A stretch of DNA of 64,000 nt, taken from positions 496,001-560,000 of the forward strand of contig NZ_JASERL010000006.1 of NCBI RefSeq assembly GCF_030766935.1, in the 5' to 3' direction. The notes under the pieces were generated by a model. It had not been told where the DNA came from, searched no databases, and saw nothing but the letters and a program-made list of their open reading frames with translations. Origin of the DNA: Streptomyces sp. KL109B. GTDB lineage: Bacteria; Actinomycetota; Actinomycetes; Streptomycetales; Streptomycetaceae. Below are positions 51,239 to 59,077 of the stretch, in pieces. How positions within the stretch are numbered: the first letter of the stretch is position 1; every line of letters begins with the position of its first letter. Made by a program: the position numbers and the translations under genes.

Positions 51239-51510
51239 GAGGTCGCCTCCACGGTCTCCACGGTCTCCACGGACAGGAACTCGTAACTCACCGTGTCACG
51301 CACGGCGTTGAACCAGCGGCGGCAGCCCGCCGTGTGCGCCCACCGCTCGGCGAAGGGCCCCTTCGGGTTGTCACGGAAGAAGACGTACTGGGCCCACTGC
51401 GCGTCGTCGAGCGCGTGCGGGTCCTCGGGGTGCGCGATGTGCGCCTGGCCGCCGTAGTGGAACTCGGTCTCCTCGCGCGGCCCGCACCAGGGACAGGGGA
51501 TGAGCTGCAT
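51235..51510 (-). CDS. soxD: Sarcosine oxidase delta subunit
   Basis: 91 residues from ATG 51510. The zinc site CPWCG near the N-terminus, with a later His and Cys (AHTAGCRRWF), is typical of this small subunit. It overlaps the soxA start (ATGA). A short 9-bp repeat (ACGGTCTCC) near the 3' end encodes VETVE twice, a slight C-terminal extension. Confidence 0.92.
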   Translation of the reverse strand: MQLIPCPWCGPREETEFHYGGQAHIAHPEDPHALDDAQWAQYVFFRDNPKGPFAERWAHTAGCRRWFNAVRDTVSYEFLSVETVETVEATS

Positions 51511-51531
51511 GGATCTCTCCTAGGAGGTTGC

Positions 51532-52758
51532 TCAGTGCGCGACGGCGGCGGCGCCGTGCTCGTCGACGAGGGCGCCGGTCGTGAACCGTTCAAGGGTGAA
51601 CGGCGCGTTGGTGTCGTGCGGTTCACCGGTCGCGATGGTGTGCGCGTACGCCCAGCCCACCCCCGGCGTCGCCTTGAACCCGCCCGTGCCCCAGCCGCAG
51701 TTGAGGTACAGGTCCTCGACCGGGGTGAGCCCGACGATGGGTGAGGCGTCCGGCGTGGTGTCGACGATGCCGCCCCACGTACGCAGCATGTGGGCGCGCG
51801 CGAACACCGGGAACAGCTCAAGGGCCGCCGCCATCTGCCGCTCGATGATGTGGAAGGCGCCGCGCTGCCCGTACCCGTTGTAGCTGTCGATGCCCGCGCC
51901 CATCACCAGCTCGCCCTTGTGCGCCTGCGACACGTACACGTGCACCGCGTTCGACATCACGACGGTCGGGTGCACCGGTTCGAGGAGCTCCGACACGAGC
52001 GCCTGGAGCGGATGCGACTGCAGCGGCAGCCGCAGGCCCACCATGTCGGCGAGCACGGAGGTGTGTCCGGCGGCGGCGAGCGCCACCTTCCCCGCGGCGA
52101 TCGGCCCCCGCGTCGTCCGCACCCCGGTGACCCGGCCCGCGCTCACATCGATCCCCGTGACCTCGCAGTTCTGGATGAGGTCGATGCCGTACGCGTCGCA
52201 GCGGCGGGCGAAGCCCCACGCCACGTAGTCGTGCTTGGCGATGCCCGCGCGCGGCTGGTACGTGGCGCCGTGCACCGGATAGCGCACATCGGGGCTGGTG
52301 TTGACGATCGGACACACCTTGGCGACCTCGTCCGGCTCCAGCCACTCGGCGTCGATGCCGTTGAGCTGGTTCGCGTACACGCGGCGCTTGCTGTCCCGTA
52401 CGTCCTGGAGGTTGTGCGCGAGGTTGAGGACGCCACGCTGGGAGAACAGGATCGGGTAGTCGAGGTCCTGCTCAAGGGTTTCCCACAGCTTGAGCGAGCT
52501 CTCGTAGATGCCGGAGCTCTCGTCCCACAGGTAGTTGGAGCGGATGATGGTGGTGTTGCGGGCCATGTTCCCGCCCGCGAGCCACCCCTTCTCCAGGACG
52601 GCGATGTTCGTGATGCCGTGGTTCTTGGCCAGGTAGTACGCGGTCGCCAGGCCGTGCCCGCCGCCGCCCACGATCACGACGTCGTAGGACTTCTTCGGGT
52701 CGGCATTGCGCCACAGGAAGTCGGGGTGGTCGGGCAGGGCGTCGCCGGGAGTGGTCAT
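51532..52758 (-). CDS. soxB: Sarcosine oxidase beta subunit
   Basis: 408 residues from ATG 52758, overlapping the truncated glyA stop (ATGA). FAD-binding DAO fold with YDVVIVGGGGHGLATAYYLA at residue about 25, the TYQPRAGIAKHDYVAW segment and the C-terminal GWGTGGFKATPGVGWAYAHT. Catalytic subunit that oxidises sarcosine; in this family a His also carries covalent FMN. Normal length (about 405). Confidence 0.95.
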   Translation of the reverse strand: MTTPGDALPDHPDFLWRNADPKKSYDVVIVGGGGHGLATAYYLAKNHGITNIAVLEKGWLAGGNMARNTTIIRSNYLWDESSGIYESSLKLWETLEQDLDYPILFSQRGVLNLAHNLQDVRDSKRRVYANQLNGIDAEWLEPDEVAKVCPIVNTSPDVRYPVHGATYQPRAGIAKHDYVAWGFARRCDAYGIDLIQNCEVTGIDVSAGRVTGVRTTRGPIAAGKVALAAAGHTSVLADMVGLRLPLQSHPLQALVSELLEPVHPTVVMSNAVHVYVSQAHKGELVMGAGIDSYNGYGQRGAFHIIERQMAAALELFPVFARAHMLRTWGGIVDTTPDASPIVGLTPVEDLYLNCGWGTGGFKATPGVGWAYAHTIATGEPHDTNAPFTLERFTTGALVDEHGAAAVAH

Positions 52759-53135
52759 CGCCGGCCTCCTTCTTCCATGGTGGTGGCTGCCAGGGTGGGG
52801 TACAGGGGGAAGCGCTCCGTGAGCGCGGTGACCCGCTTGCGCAGGGCGCTCGCCGTCTCGTCGTCGAAGCCGGGCAGGAACGCGGTGGCGACGATGTCGG
52901 CGACCTCCGTGAACTCCCGCGCGCCGAAGCCGCGCGTGGCGAGCGCCGGGGTGCCGATCCGGACACCGGACGAAATCATGGGCGGGCGTGGGTCGTTGGG
53001 CACCGCGTTGCGGTTGACCGTGATGCCGACGCGGTGCAGCCGGTCATCGGCCTGCCGGCCGTCGAGCTCGGACTTGCGCAGGTCCACGAGGACGAGATGG
53101 ACGTCGGTGGACGTGAGGGCTCCGTCGAGGGTCAT
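52755..53135 (-). pseudogene. glyA: Serine hydroxymethyltransferase, in-frame internal deletion leaving the C-terminus
   Basis: 126 residues from ATG 53135 with a good AAGGAG site. After nine residues (MTLDGALTS) the sequence is SHMT from TDVHLVLVDLRKSELDG to the end (HRVGITVNRNAV, SSGVRIGTPALATRGFGARE), that is about the last 115 of 430 residues. The PLP Lys and the whole large domain are absent, so it is inactive. The deletion kept the start codon, ribosome site, frame and the ATGA coupling to soxB. SHMT activity for glycine to serine must come from another glyA. Confidence 0.87.
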
Positions 53136-53166
53136 GAGGACTCCTTGGAAACCGGCTGTGGGCGCT

Positions 53167-53178
53167 CTGATATATCAG
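53167..53178. promoter_or_regulatory. CTGATATATCAG operator at the glyA/sox promoter
   Basis: Perfect 12-bp palindrome 32 bases upstream of the truncated glyA start. The same TGATATATCA core occurs at 61810-61819 before the GntR gene and at 62640-62649 before the dimethylglycine oxidase gene, so it is probably the site of that GntR regulator. Confidence 0.75.
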
Positions 53179-53238
53179 TGGCGGATCGCCGTCACGGTAG
53201 CCATGCGCTCAGGCGCGCGTCAATGGTGTCCGTACGAG

Positions 53239-53284
53239 GAAATGAGCCCGTAACCGCCAGAGGAAGTGAGTCCGCAACCGCCAG
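53239..53284. repeat. Imperfect 22-bp direct repeat
   Basis: GAAATGAGCCCGTAACCGCC and GAAGTGAGTCCGCAACCGCC (each followed by AG) lie 24 bases apart just downstream of the LysR gene stop region. Three mismatches. Purpose unknown; the remaining 53136-53301 gap holds only the operator above. Confidence 0.6.
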
Positions 53285-53301
53285 CCGGAAGCGGCCAGTT
53301 G

Positions 53302-54207
53302 TCAGCCCGGCAGCTGGTCCAGGACCTCGTGCATCCGCGAGGCACCGGCCAGGTCCGCGAGCGCCTGCTCCATCACCGACAGCGGCTTGCGCGGCGGCAG
53401 CAGCAGGCCGATCCGGGCGCTGCGCCGCGGGCCGTGCAGCGGCACGGCCTCCATCCCGGCGGGGATCCCGAAGACGTGCAGCCAGGTGTGCGGGATGATG
53501 CTCGACCACTGCCCGGTGCGTACGTGCGCGATCAGCGAGGCGATGGAGTCGGTCTCCACGCGCGGCGCCACCGACAGCGAAAGCTCCGCGAACACGTCGT
53601 CCAGGACCCGCCGCCCCAGCATCCGCGGATGCAGCAGACACAGCGGCAGGGCCGCCGCCTCAGCCCAACTGATCTCCTGCGCCCGCCGGTTGGGGTCCTC
53701 CTGGGTGAGCACGACGTACCGCTCCCGGTACAGCGGCACGAACGGCAGGTCAAGGCTCCGGCTGTGGTACGAGACCGCTCCGTGCAGCTCGAAGGCGCGC
53801 AGTCGGCGCACGATGTCGTCGGCCTGGAGGTCGGCCTGGACGTTCACCGTGGTGTGCGGGTTCGCCGCGCAGAACGGCTGGGTGAGCAGGGCGACCGCGC
53901 CGACCGCCGTGGGCACGGCGCCGAGCCGCAGCTCGCCGCTGAGTCCCTCGCGCAGCGCCGCGAGCCCCGCCCGCATCGCGTCCCGGTCGGCGAGCATCCG
54001 GCGGGCCCACAGGACGACCTGCTCGCCCTCCGCCGTGAGCCCTTCGAAGCGTCGGCCGCGCCGCACCAGCGGCACACCCAGCTCCGTCTCCAGCTTGCGG
54101 ATGCCTTCGGAGAGCGTGGGCTGCGACACGTAGCACTGCTCGGCGGCCTTGGCGAAGTGGCCGGTTCCGGTGAGCGCCACGAGGTATTCGAGCTGGCGCA
54201 GGAGCAC
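53302..54207 (-). CDS. LysR-family transcriptional regulator
   Basis: 301 residues from GTG 54207 (LLRQLEYLVALTGTGHFAKA). HTH with YVSQPTLSEGIRKLETELGV, then the effector domain. The start follows the family rule that LRQLEYL is at the N-terminus. Divergent from the second fdhF-like gene (54395), so it is the probable regulator of that gene. The 187-bp gap between them contains a hexanucleotide repeat and a candidate promoter. Confidence 0.88.
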   Translation of the reverse strand: MLLRQLEYLVALTGTGHFAKAAEQCYVSQPTLSEGIRKLETELGVPLVRRGRRFEGLTAEGEQVVLWARRMLADRDAMRAGLAALREGLSGELRLGAVPTAVGAVALLTQPFCAANPHTTVNVQADLQADDIVRRLRAFELHGAVSYHSRSLDLPFVPLYRERYVVLTQEDPNRRAQEISWAEAAALPLCLLHPRMLGRRVLDDVFAELSLSVAPRVETDSIASLIAHVRTGQWSSIIPHTWLHVFGIPAGMEAVPLHGPRRSARIGLLLPPRKPLSVMEQALADLAGASRMHEVLDQLPG

Positions 54208-54240
54208 GGTGCCACCCCTCTTCTGCGGCCGACGTCGGCG

Positions 54241-54276
54241 GACAAGGACAACGACAAGGACAAGGACAAGGACAAG
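54241..54276. repeat. GACAAG hexanucleotide repeat, six units
   Basis: Six tandem GACAAG units (the second is GACAAC) in the LysR/fdhF intergenic region, 34 bases upstream of the LysR start. Read on the LysR side it is CTTGTC. Slippage here could change promoter spacing or the LysR leader. Confidence 0.85.
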
Positions 54277-54316
54277 GCATGATCGTAGCCGCCTATCAAC
54301 GATCGGACTTTCCGCT

Positions 54317-54346
54317 TTGACCGTGGCCCGAGCGCCGACGAATGCT
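54317..54346 (+). promoter_or_regulatory. Candidate promoter of the second fdhF-like gene
   Basis: TTGACC (54317-54322) and AATGCT (54341-54346) are 18 bases apart, about 50 bases upstream of the ATG at 54395. No clear LysR T-N11-A site was singled out. Confidence 0.45.
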
Positions 54347-54394
54347 GAGCGGCGGGGGCGTGCCGGCTCCCTGTGTGTCGGAAACGTAGAGGTG

Positions 54395-56701
54395 ATGGGC
54401 GTGCGCGCCGTCGAAGAGCCCGAAGAAGATCTCTCCCTGAGCAAGCCGAAGACGTGGGCCACCGGAGCGCCCGCCGTGGCCCACGCCCTCCAGTACGCCC
54501 TCAGCCAGACCTCCCCGAAGCGCACCGCCCTCACCCTGCTCAACATCAACCAGGACGGCGGCATCGACTGCCCCGGCTGCGCCTGGCCCGAAGGCGCCCC
54601 GGACAAGCGGCACCGCAACGAATACTGCGAGAACGGCGCCAAGCACATCGCCGACGAGGCCACCACGCGCCGCGTCACCCGCGAGTTCTTCGCCGAACAC
54701 ACCGTGAGCGAGCTGGCCGAGCGCTCCGACTACTGGCTCAACCAGCAGGGACGGCTCACCGAGCCCATGGTCAAGTACCCGGGCAGCGACCACTACGAGC
54801 CGATCGACTGGGACGGCGCGCTCGGACTGCTCGCCGACGAGCTGAACGGGCTCGACGACCCGGACGAGGCGCTGTTCTACACGTCGGGTCGGCTCGCCAA
54901 CGAACCCGCGTTCCTGTTGCAGCTCTTCGCGCGCGCCTACGGCACGAACAACCTGCCCGACTGCTCCAACCTGTGCCACGAGTCCAGCGGCTCCGCCCTG
55001 AACGAGACACTGGGCATCGGCAAGGGCAGCGTCAGCCTCGACGACCTGCACAACAGTGACCTGGTGTTCGTCGTCGGCCAGAACCCGGGAACGAACCATC
55101 CGCGCATGCTCACCGCCCTTGAGGAGACGAAGCGGCGTGGCGGGCAGATCGTCGCCGTGAATCCGCTGCCCGAGGCGGGGCTGCTGCGCTTCAAACATCC
55201 GCAGAAGCCGCGCGGTGTCATCGGACGGGGTACCGAGATCGCCGACCAGTTCGTGCAGATCAGGCCCGGCGGTGACCTCGCCCTCTTCCAGGCGCTGAAC
55301 CTGCTGCTCCTGGAGGCCGAGGACAAGGCGCCCGGCACCGTCCTCGACCGGGAGTTCATCGACGCCCACACCTCGGGCTACGAGGTCTTCACCGACAACA
55401 TCCGCGGCCTCGACTGGGCGGAGGCGCTGTCGGCGACCGGGCTCACGCGGGCGGAGATCGAGCAGGTCCACCAGCGGGTGCTCGGCGCCAAGAACGTCAT
55501 CGTGTGCTGGGCCATGGGCCTCACCCAGCACAAGCACGGTGTGCCCACCATCCGGGAAGTCGTCAATTTCCTTCTGCTGCGCGGAAACATCGGCCGGCCG
55601 GGCGCCGGAGTCTGCCCGGTGCGCGGCCACAGCAATGTGCAGGGCGACCGCACCATGGGCGTGTGGGAGCGGATGCCGCAGTCGTTCCTCGACGCCCTGG
55701 AGAAGGAATTCGACTTCGCCCCGCCCACCCGGCACGGGGCCGACGCCGTCGACGCGATTCGGGCGATGCGGGACGGCCGGGCCAAGGTGTTCGTCGGCGT
55801 CGCGGGCAATTTCGTCCGCGCCACACCCGACAGCGACGTCACCGAACAGGCCCTGCGCAATTGCCGGTTGACGGCCCACATCTCCACCAAGCTGAATCGC
55901 TCGCACGCCGTCTGCGGCGCCACCGCGCTGATTCTGCCGACGCTGGGACGCAGCGACCGCGACCTTCAGGCGGGCGGTGAGCAGTTCATGACCGTCGAGG
56001 ACTCCATGAGCGATGTGCACGCCACCCGCGGCCGCCTCGCGCCCGCCTCACCCGCGCTGCTCAGCGAGGTGTCCATCATCGGCCGCCTCGCCCGCAGGAC
56101 CCTCGGCGACCGGTACGGGATCCCCTGGCGGGAGTTCGAGGACGACTACGACACGATTCGCGACCGCATCGCCCGCGTGGTGCCCGGATTCGACGACTTC
56201 AACCGGCGGGTGCGGGAACCGGGCGGCTTCAACCTGCCCAACCCCGTCAACAAGCGGATCTTCCCCACGGCGAGCGGCACCGCCGTCTTCACGGCGAACA
56301 CCTTCACCGGCCTCACCGCGCCGCCCGGCCACCTGATCCTCCAGACGCTGCGCTCGCACGACCAGTGGAACACCATCCCGTACGCGATGGACGACCGGTA
56401 CCGCGGCGTCAAGGGCGCGCGGCGCGTCGTCCTCGCCAACGCGGACGACCTCGACGAACTCGGCATAGCCGAGGGCGAGTTGGTCGATCTGGTCAGCGTG
56501 TGGACCGACGGCAGCGAACGCCGGGCGCCCGCGTTCCGCGTCGTCGGCTACCCGACGCCGCGCGGTTCCGCGGCCGCCTACTACCCGGAGACGAACGTCC
56601 TCGTCCCGCTGGACAGCGTCGCCGAGAACAGCAACACCCCCACGTCCAAGGCGGTGGTCGTGCGCCTCGAACCGGCGGACGGGCCCCGCGTGACTCAGTG
56701 A
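54395..56701 (+). CDS. FdhF/YdeP-type molybdopterin oxidoreductase, formate dehydrogenase-like (second copy)
   Basis: 768 residues from ATG 54395. Same family and motif order as the gene at 41707: DCPGCAWPEG, CENGAKH, YGTNNLPDCSNLCHESSG, LRGNIGRPGAGVCPVRGHSN, RSHDQWNTIPYAMDDRYRG. Identity between the two is clearly moderate over most of the length, so they are old paralogues, not a recent duplication. Its place between the sarcosine oxidase operon and the formaldehyde dehydrogenase suggests it disposes of formate from demethylation. It ends one base from the stop of the convergent IclR gene. Confidence 0.86.
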   Translation: MGVRAVEEPEEDLSLSKPKTWATGAPAVAHALQYALSQTSPKRTALTLLNINQDGGIDCPGCAWPEGAPDKRHRNEYCENGAKHIADEATTRRVTREFFAEHTVSELAERSDYWLNQQGRLTEPMVKYPGSDHYEPIDWDGALGLLADELNGLDDPDEALFYTSGRLANEPAFLLQLFARAYGTNNLPDCSNLCHESSGSALNETLGIGKGSVSLDDLHNSDLVFVVGQNPGTNHPRMLTALEETKRRGGQIVAVNPLPEAGLLRFKHPQKPRGVIGRGTEIADQFVQIRPGGDLALFQALNLLLLEAEDKAPGTVLDREFIDAHTSGYEVFTDNIRGLDWAEALSATGLTRAEIEQVHQRVLGAKNVIVCWAMGLTQHKHGVPTIREVVNFLLLRGNIGRPGAGVCPVRGHSNVQGDRTMGVWERMPQSFLDALEKEFDFAPPTRHGADAVDAIRAMRDGRAKVFVGVAGNFVRATPDSDVTEQALRNCRLTAHISTKLNRSHAVCGATALILPTLGRSDRDLQAGGEQFMTVEDSMSDVHATRGRLAPASPALLSEVSIIGRLARRTLGDRYGIPWREFEDDYDTIRDRIARVVPGFDDFNRRVREPGGFNLPNPVNKRIFPTASGTAVFTANTFTGLTAPPGHLILQTLRSHDQWNTIPYAMDDRYRGVKGARRVVLANADDLDELGIAEGELVDLVSVWTDGSERRAPAFRVVGYPTPRGSAAAYYPETNVLVPLDSVAENSNTPTSKAVVVRLEPADGPRVTQ

Positions 56702-56702
56702 C

Positions 56703-57500
56703 TCAGTCCAGGTAACCCATCTTGCGGCTGATGTCCTGCGCGCTGCGCAGCAGCGTGGGGGACAGTTCGTGCATCCGCTCCTCGGTGAACCGGTAGGCCG
56801 GGCCCGAGGCGCTGATCGCGGCGATGACCTCGCCCTGCGCGTTCCTGATGGGCGCCGCCATTCCGTGCAGCCCCAGTTCCAATTCCTCCAGAGTCACCGC
56901 ATATCCGCGTTCAAGGGTCTGTGCGAGATCCTTCTCCAGCTTTCCCTTGGTCGCCAGGGTGTGCGGTGTCATCCTTTTCATGTGGGAGGCCGCGAGCATT
57001 TGTGAGCGCTCTTTCTCCGGCACATGAGCGAGCAGTATCTTTCCGCTCGATGTGGCATGCATCGGGGTGAGTTGTCCGACCCAATTGTGCGTACTGACAG
57101 CCATCGGCCCGCGCACCTGGAGGACGTTCACCGCGTAATGCTCCTGAAGGATCGCGATGTTGACGGCCTCGCCGAATTCCTCCGCGAGCTGCTCGCAGAA
57201 CGGGCGGGCCTGCTGGGTCACATCGAAGTTGTCGGTCACCGAGCTGGCCAGGCGTACGATGCCGAAGCCGATCCGGTACTTGCCCCGGTCGCCCGACTGC
57301 TCGACGAGGTCGCGCGCCTCCAGCGCGCCCAGCAGACGGAAGGCCGTCGACTTGTGCACGTCGATTTCCGCGGCGATCTCACTCACTCCGGCTTCACCGC
57401 GCCGGGCGAGAATCTCCAGAACGCTCACCGCGCGGTCGACGGACTGCACTCCGGCGCCCGACGAGCCCGCCCCCTCGCTGTCTGCCTCATGCTTTCTCAT
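56703..57500 (-). CDS. IclR-family transcriptional regulator
   Basis: 265 residues from ATG 57500. HTH VDRAVSVLEILARRGEAGVS, then VHKSTAFRLLGALEARDLV; effector domain with THNWVGQLTPMHATSSGKIL. It faces the divergent formaldehyde dehydrogenase gene across 357 bases. An imperfect inverted repeat at 57778-57813 near that gene is its candidate site. IclR proteins commonly control such catabolic loci. Confidence 0.9.
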   Translation of the reverse strand: MRKHEADSEGAGSSGAGVQSVDRAVSVLEILARRGEAGVSEIAAEIDVHKSTAFRLLGALEARDLVEQSGDRGKYRIGFGIVRLASSVTDNFDVTQQARPFCEQLAEEFGEAVNIAILQEHYAVNVLQVRGPMAVSTHNWVGQLTPMHATSSGKILLAHVPEKERSQMLAASHMKRMTPHTLATKGKLEKDLAQTLERGYAVTLEELELGLHGMAAPIRNAQGEVIAAISASGPAYRFTEERMHELSPTLLRSAQDISRKMGYLD

Positions 57501-57857
57501 AACGCCCGACTATAGGCGCTGCCGGACGGCGTACGGCAGGGCGATGCGGAAGCACATCTTCGGCTCCATCTCCGCCCTCGTCATCGGCAAGTGGTGCCCC
57601 CGAATTCGGGCATGCGGCGCCCGTATTGCCACTGCTGCTACCCGGGGTCACGGCAGTCATGCGCCGCCCGGGTCCCCGGGGCCGGTCCTGACGCGCCCCG
57701 GCCCGGTCGTCCGCGGCGTCGGGACGGATCCCCGATTCCCCTTGACACGCGCCCGCGACGGATACGACAGTTTGGGCGTTGCGTAGAACGCGTCAAGGTT
57801 CTTCATGCGCAACAGAGTTCGGCTCCCTTGAACAGCTCTGCAGCAAGGAGCTCAACC
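57501..57857. promoter_or_regulatory. 357-bp divergent promoter region of IclR and formaldehyde dehydrogenase genes
   Basis: No coding sequence is supported here. TTGACA at 57742-57747 is a clear -35 with a weak TACGAC at 57763-57768 (spacing only 15). GTTGCG-TA-GAAC (57778-57789) and GTTC-N6-CGCAAC (57798-57813) form an imperfect inverted repeat downstream of it, a candidate IclR operator. The ribosome site CAAGGAG is at 57844-57850. Confidence 0.45.
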
Positions 57858-58943
57858 GTGACCCACGAGGTATGCGCAGTGGTCGCCCGCAAGCCCGGCG
57901 CCCCCGTCGCAGTGGAGACGATCCTGGTCCCGGAGCCCGGACCGGGGGAGGCGCTGGTGCGGGTGCGGGCCTGCGGCGTCTGTCACACCGATCTGCACTA
58001 CCGGGAGGGCGGGATCAATGACGCGTTCCCGTTCCTGCTCGGGCACGAGGCCGCCGGCGTCGTCGAGTCCGTCGGCGACGACGTCACCGACGTAGCACCC
58101 GGCGACTTCGTGATCCTCAACTGGCGTGCCGTGTGCGGAAGTTGCCGGGCCTGTCGGCGCGGCCGCCCGTGGTACTGCTTCGCCACCCGCAACGCCGCGC
58201 AGCCCATGACCCTCCTCGACGGCACCGAACTGACACCCGCCCTCGGCATCGGCGCGTTCGCCGAGAAGACCCTCGTCGCGGCGGGCCAGTGCACCAAGGT
58301 CGACCGGTCCGCACCGGCCGCCGCCGCGGGCCTGCTCGGCTGCGGCGTCATGGCGGGCTTCGGCGCCGCCGTCAACACCGGGGGAGTCGGCCGGGGCGAC
58401 TCGGTCGCCGTCATCGGCTGCGGCGGCGTCGGTATCGCGGCGATCGCGGGGGCGAAGGTGGCCGGGGCCGCCCGCATCATCGCCGTCGACATCGACGAGC
58501 GGAAGCTGGTGCGGGCCGAGCGGTTCGGTGCCACCGACACCGTGAACTCGTCCAGGACCGACCCCGTCGAAGCCGTCCGCTCGCTCACCGGCGGCTTCGG
58601 CGCCGACGTCGTCGTGGACGCCGTCGGCCGCCCCGAAACCTTCCAACAAGCCTTCTACGCCCGCGACTTGGCGGGCACCGCCGTCCTCGTCGGCGTCCCC
58701 GCACCCGACATGGAGCTGGAGCTCCCGCTCGCCGACGTCTTCGGCCGCGGCGGCTCCCTCAAGTCCTCCTGGTACGGCGACTGCCTGCCCTCCCGCGACT
58801 TCCCCGCCCTCATCGACCTCTACCTCCAGGGCCGCTTCGACCTCGGCGCGTTCGTCAGCGAGGAGATCGGCCTCGACGAGGTGGAGTCGGCCTTCGAGGC
58901 CATGCACCGCGGAGACGTACTGCGCTCAGTGGTGACTCTCTGA
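57858..58943 (+). CDS. mscR: S-(hydroxymethyl)mycothiol dehydrogenase (mycothiol-dependent formaldehyde dehydrogenase)
   Basis: 361 residues from GTG 57858. Zinc-dependent medium-chain dehydrogenase: catalytic Cys39 and Cys42 in ACGVCHTDLHYREGG, GHEAAGVVESVG, structural zinc Cys set CGSCRACRRGRPWYC, and the Rossmann motif GCGGVGIAAIAGAK. The GGINDAFPFLLGHEAAG and TLLDGTELTPALGIGAFAEK segments are hallmarks of the mycothiol-linked enzyme. It oxidises the formaldehyde-mycothiol adduct towards formate. Formaldehyde is expected here from the Rieske demethylase and dimethylglycine oxidation. A hairpin follows the stop. Confidence 0.88.
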   Translation: MTHEVCAVVARKPGAPVAVETILVPEPGPGEALVRVRACGVCHTDLHYREGGINDAFPFLLGHEAAGVVESVGDDVTDVAPGDFVILNWRAVCGSCRACRRGRPWYCFATRNAAQPMTLLDGTELTPALGIGAFAEKTLVAAGQCTKVDRSAPAAAAGLLGCGVMAGFGAAVNTGGVGRGDSVAVIGCGGVGIAAIAGAKVAGAARIIAVDIDERKLVRAERFGATDTVNSSRTDPVEAVRSLTGGFGADVVVDAVGRPETFQQAFYARDLAGTAVLVGVPAPDMELELPLADVFGRGGSLKSSWYGDCLPSRDFPALIDLYLQGRFDLGAFVSEEIGLDEVESAFEAMHRGDVLRSVVTL

Positions 58944-58945
58944 GC

Positions 58946-58965
58946 GTGCGGGCCCCCGCCCGCAC
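58946..58965. terminator. Hairpin after the formaldehyde dehydrogenase gene
   Basis: GTGCGGGC and GCCCGCAC with a CCCC loop, two bases after the stop. An 8-bp perfect GC-rich stem without a T run. The following Rieske gene, 112 bases on, may therefore have its own promoter. Confidence 0.6.
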
Positions 58966-59077
58966 CCGGAAGCCCGCCACGCCACGCCACACCACTTCTC
59001 ATCACGACACACCACACCACTCGCATCGCTTCGGCACCTGCCGCATGCCCGCACGACATCTACCGAGGTGACATCCG

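Noticed and set aside
54241..54276. CRISPR array
   Set aside because: The units are 6 bases with no spacers; it is a simple microsatellite, and no cas genes are present.
41707..56701. Recent duplication of the two fdhF-like genes
   Set aside because: The proteins share motifs but differ through most of their length and neighbours, so they are old paralogues.
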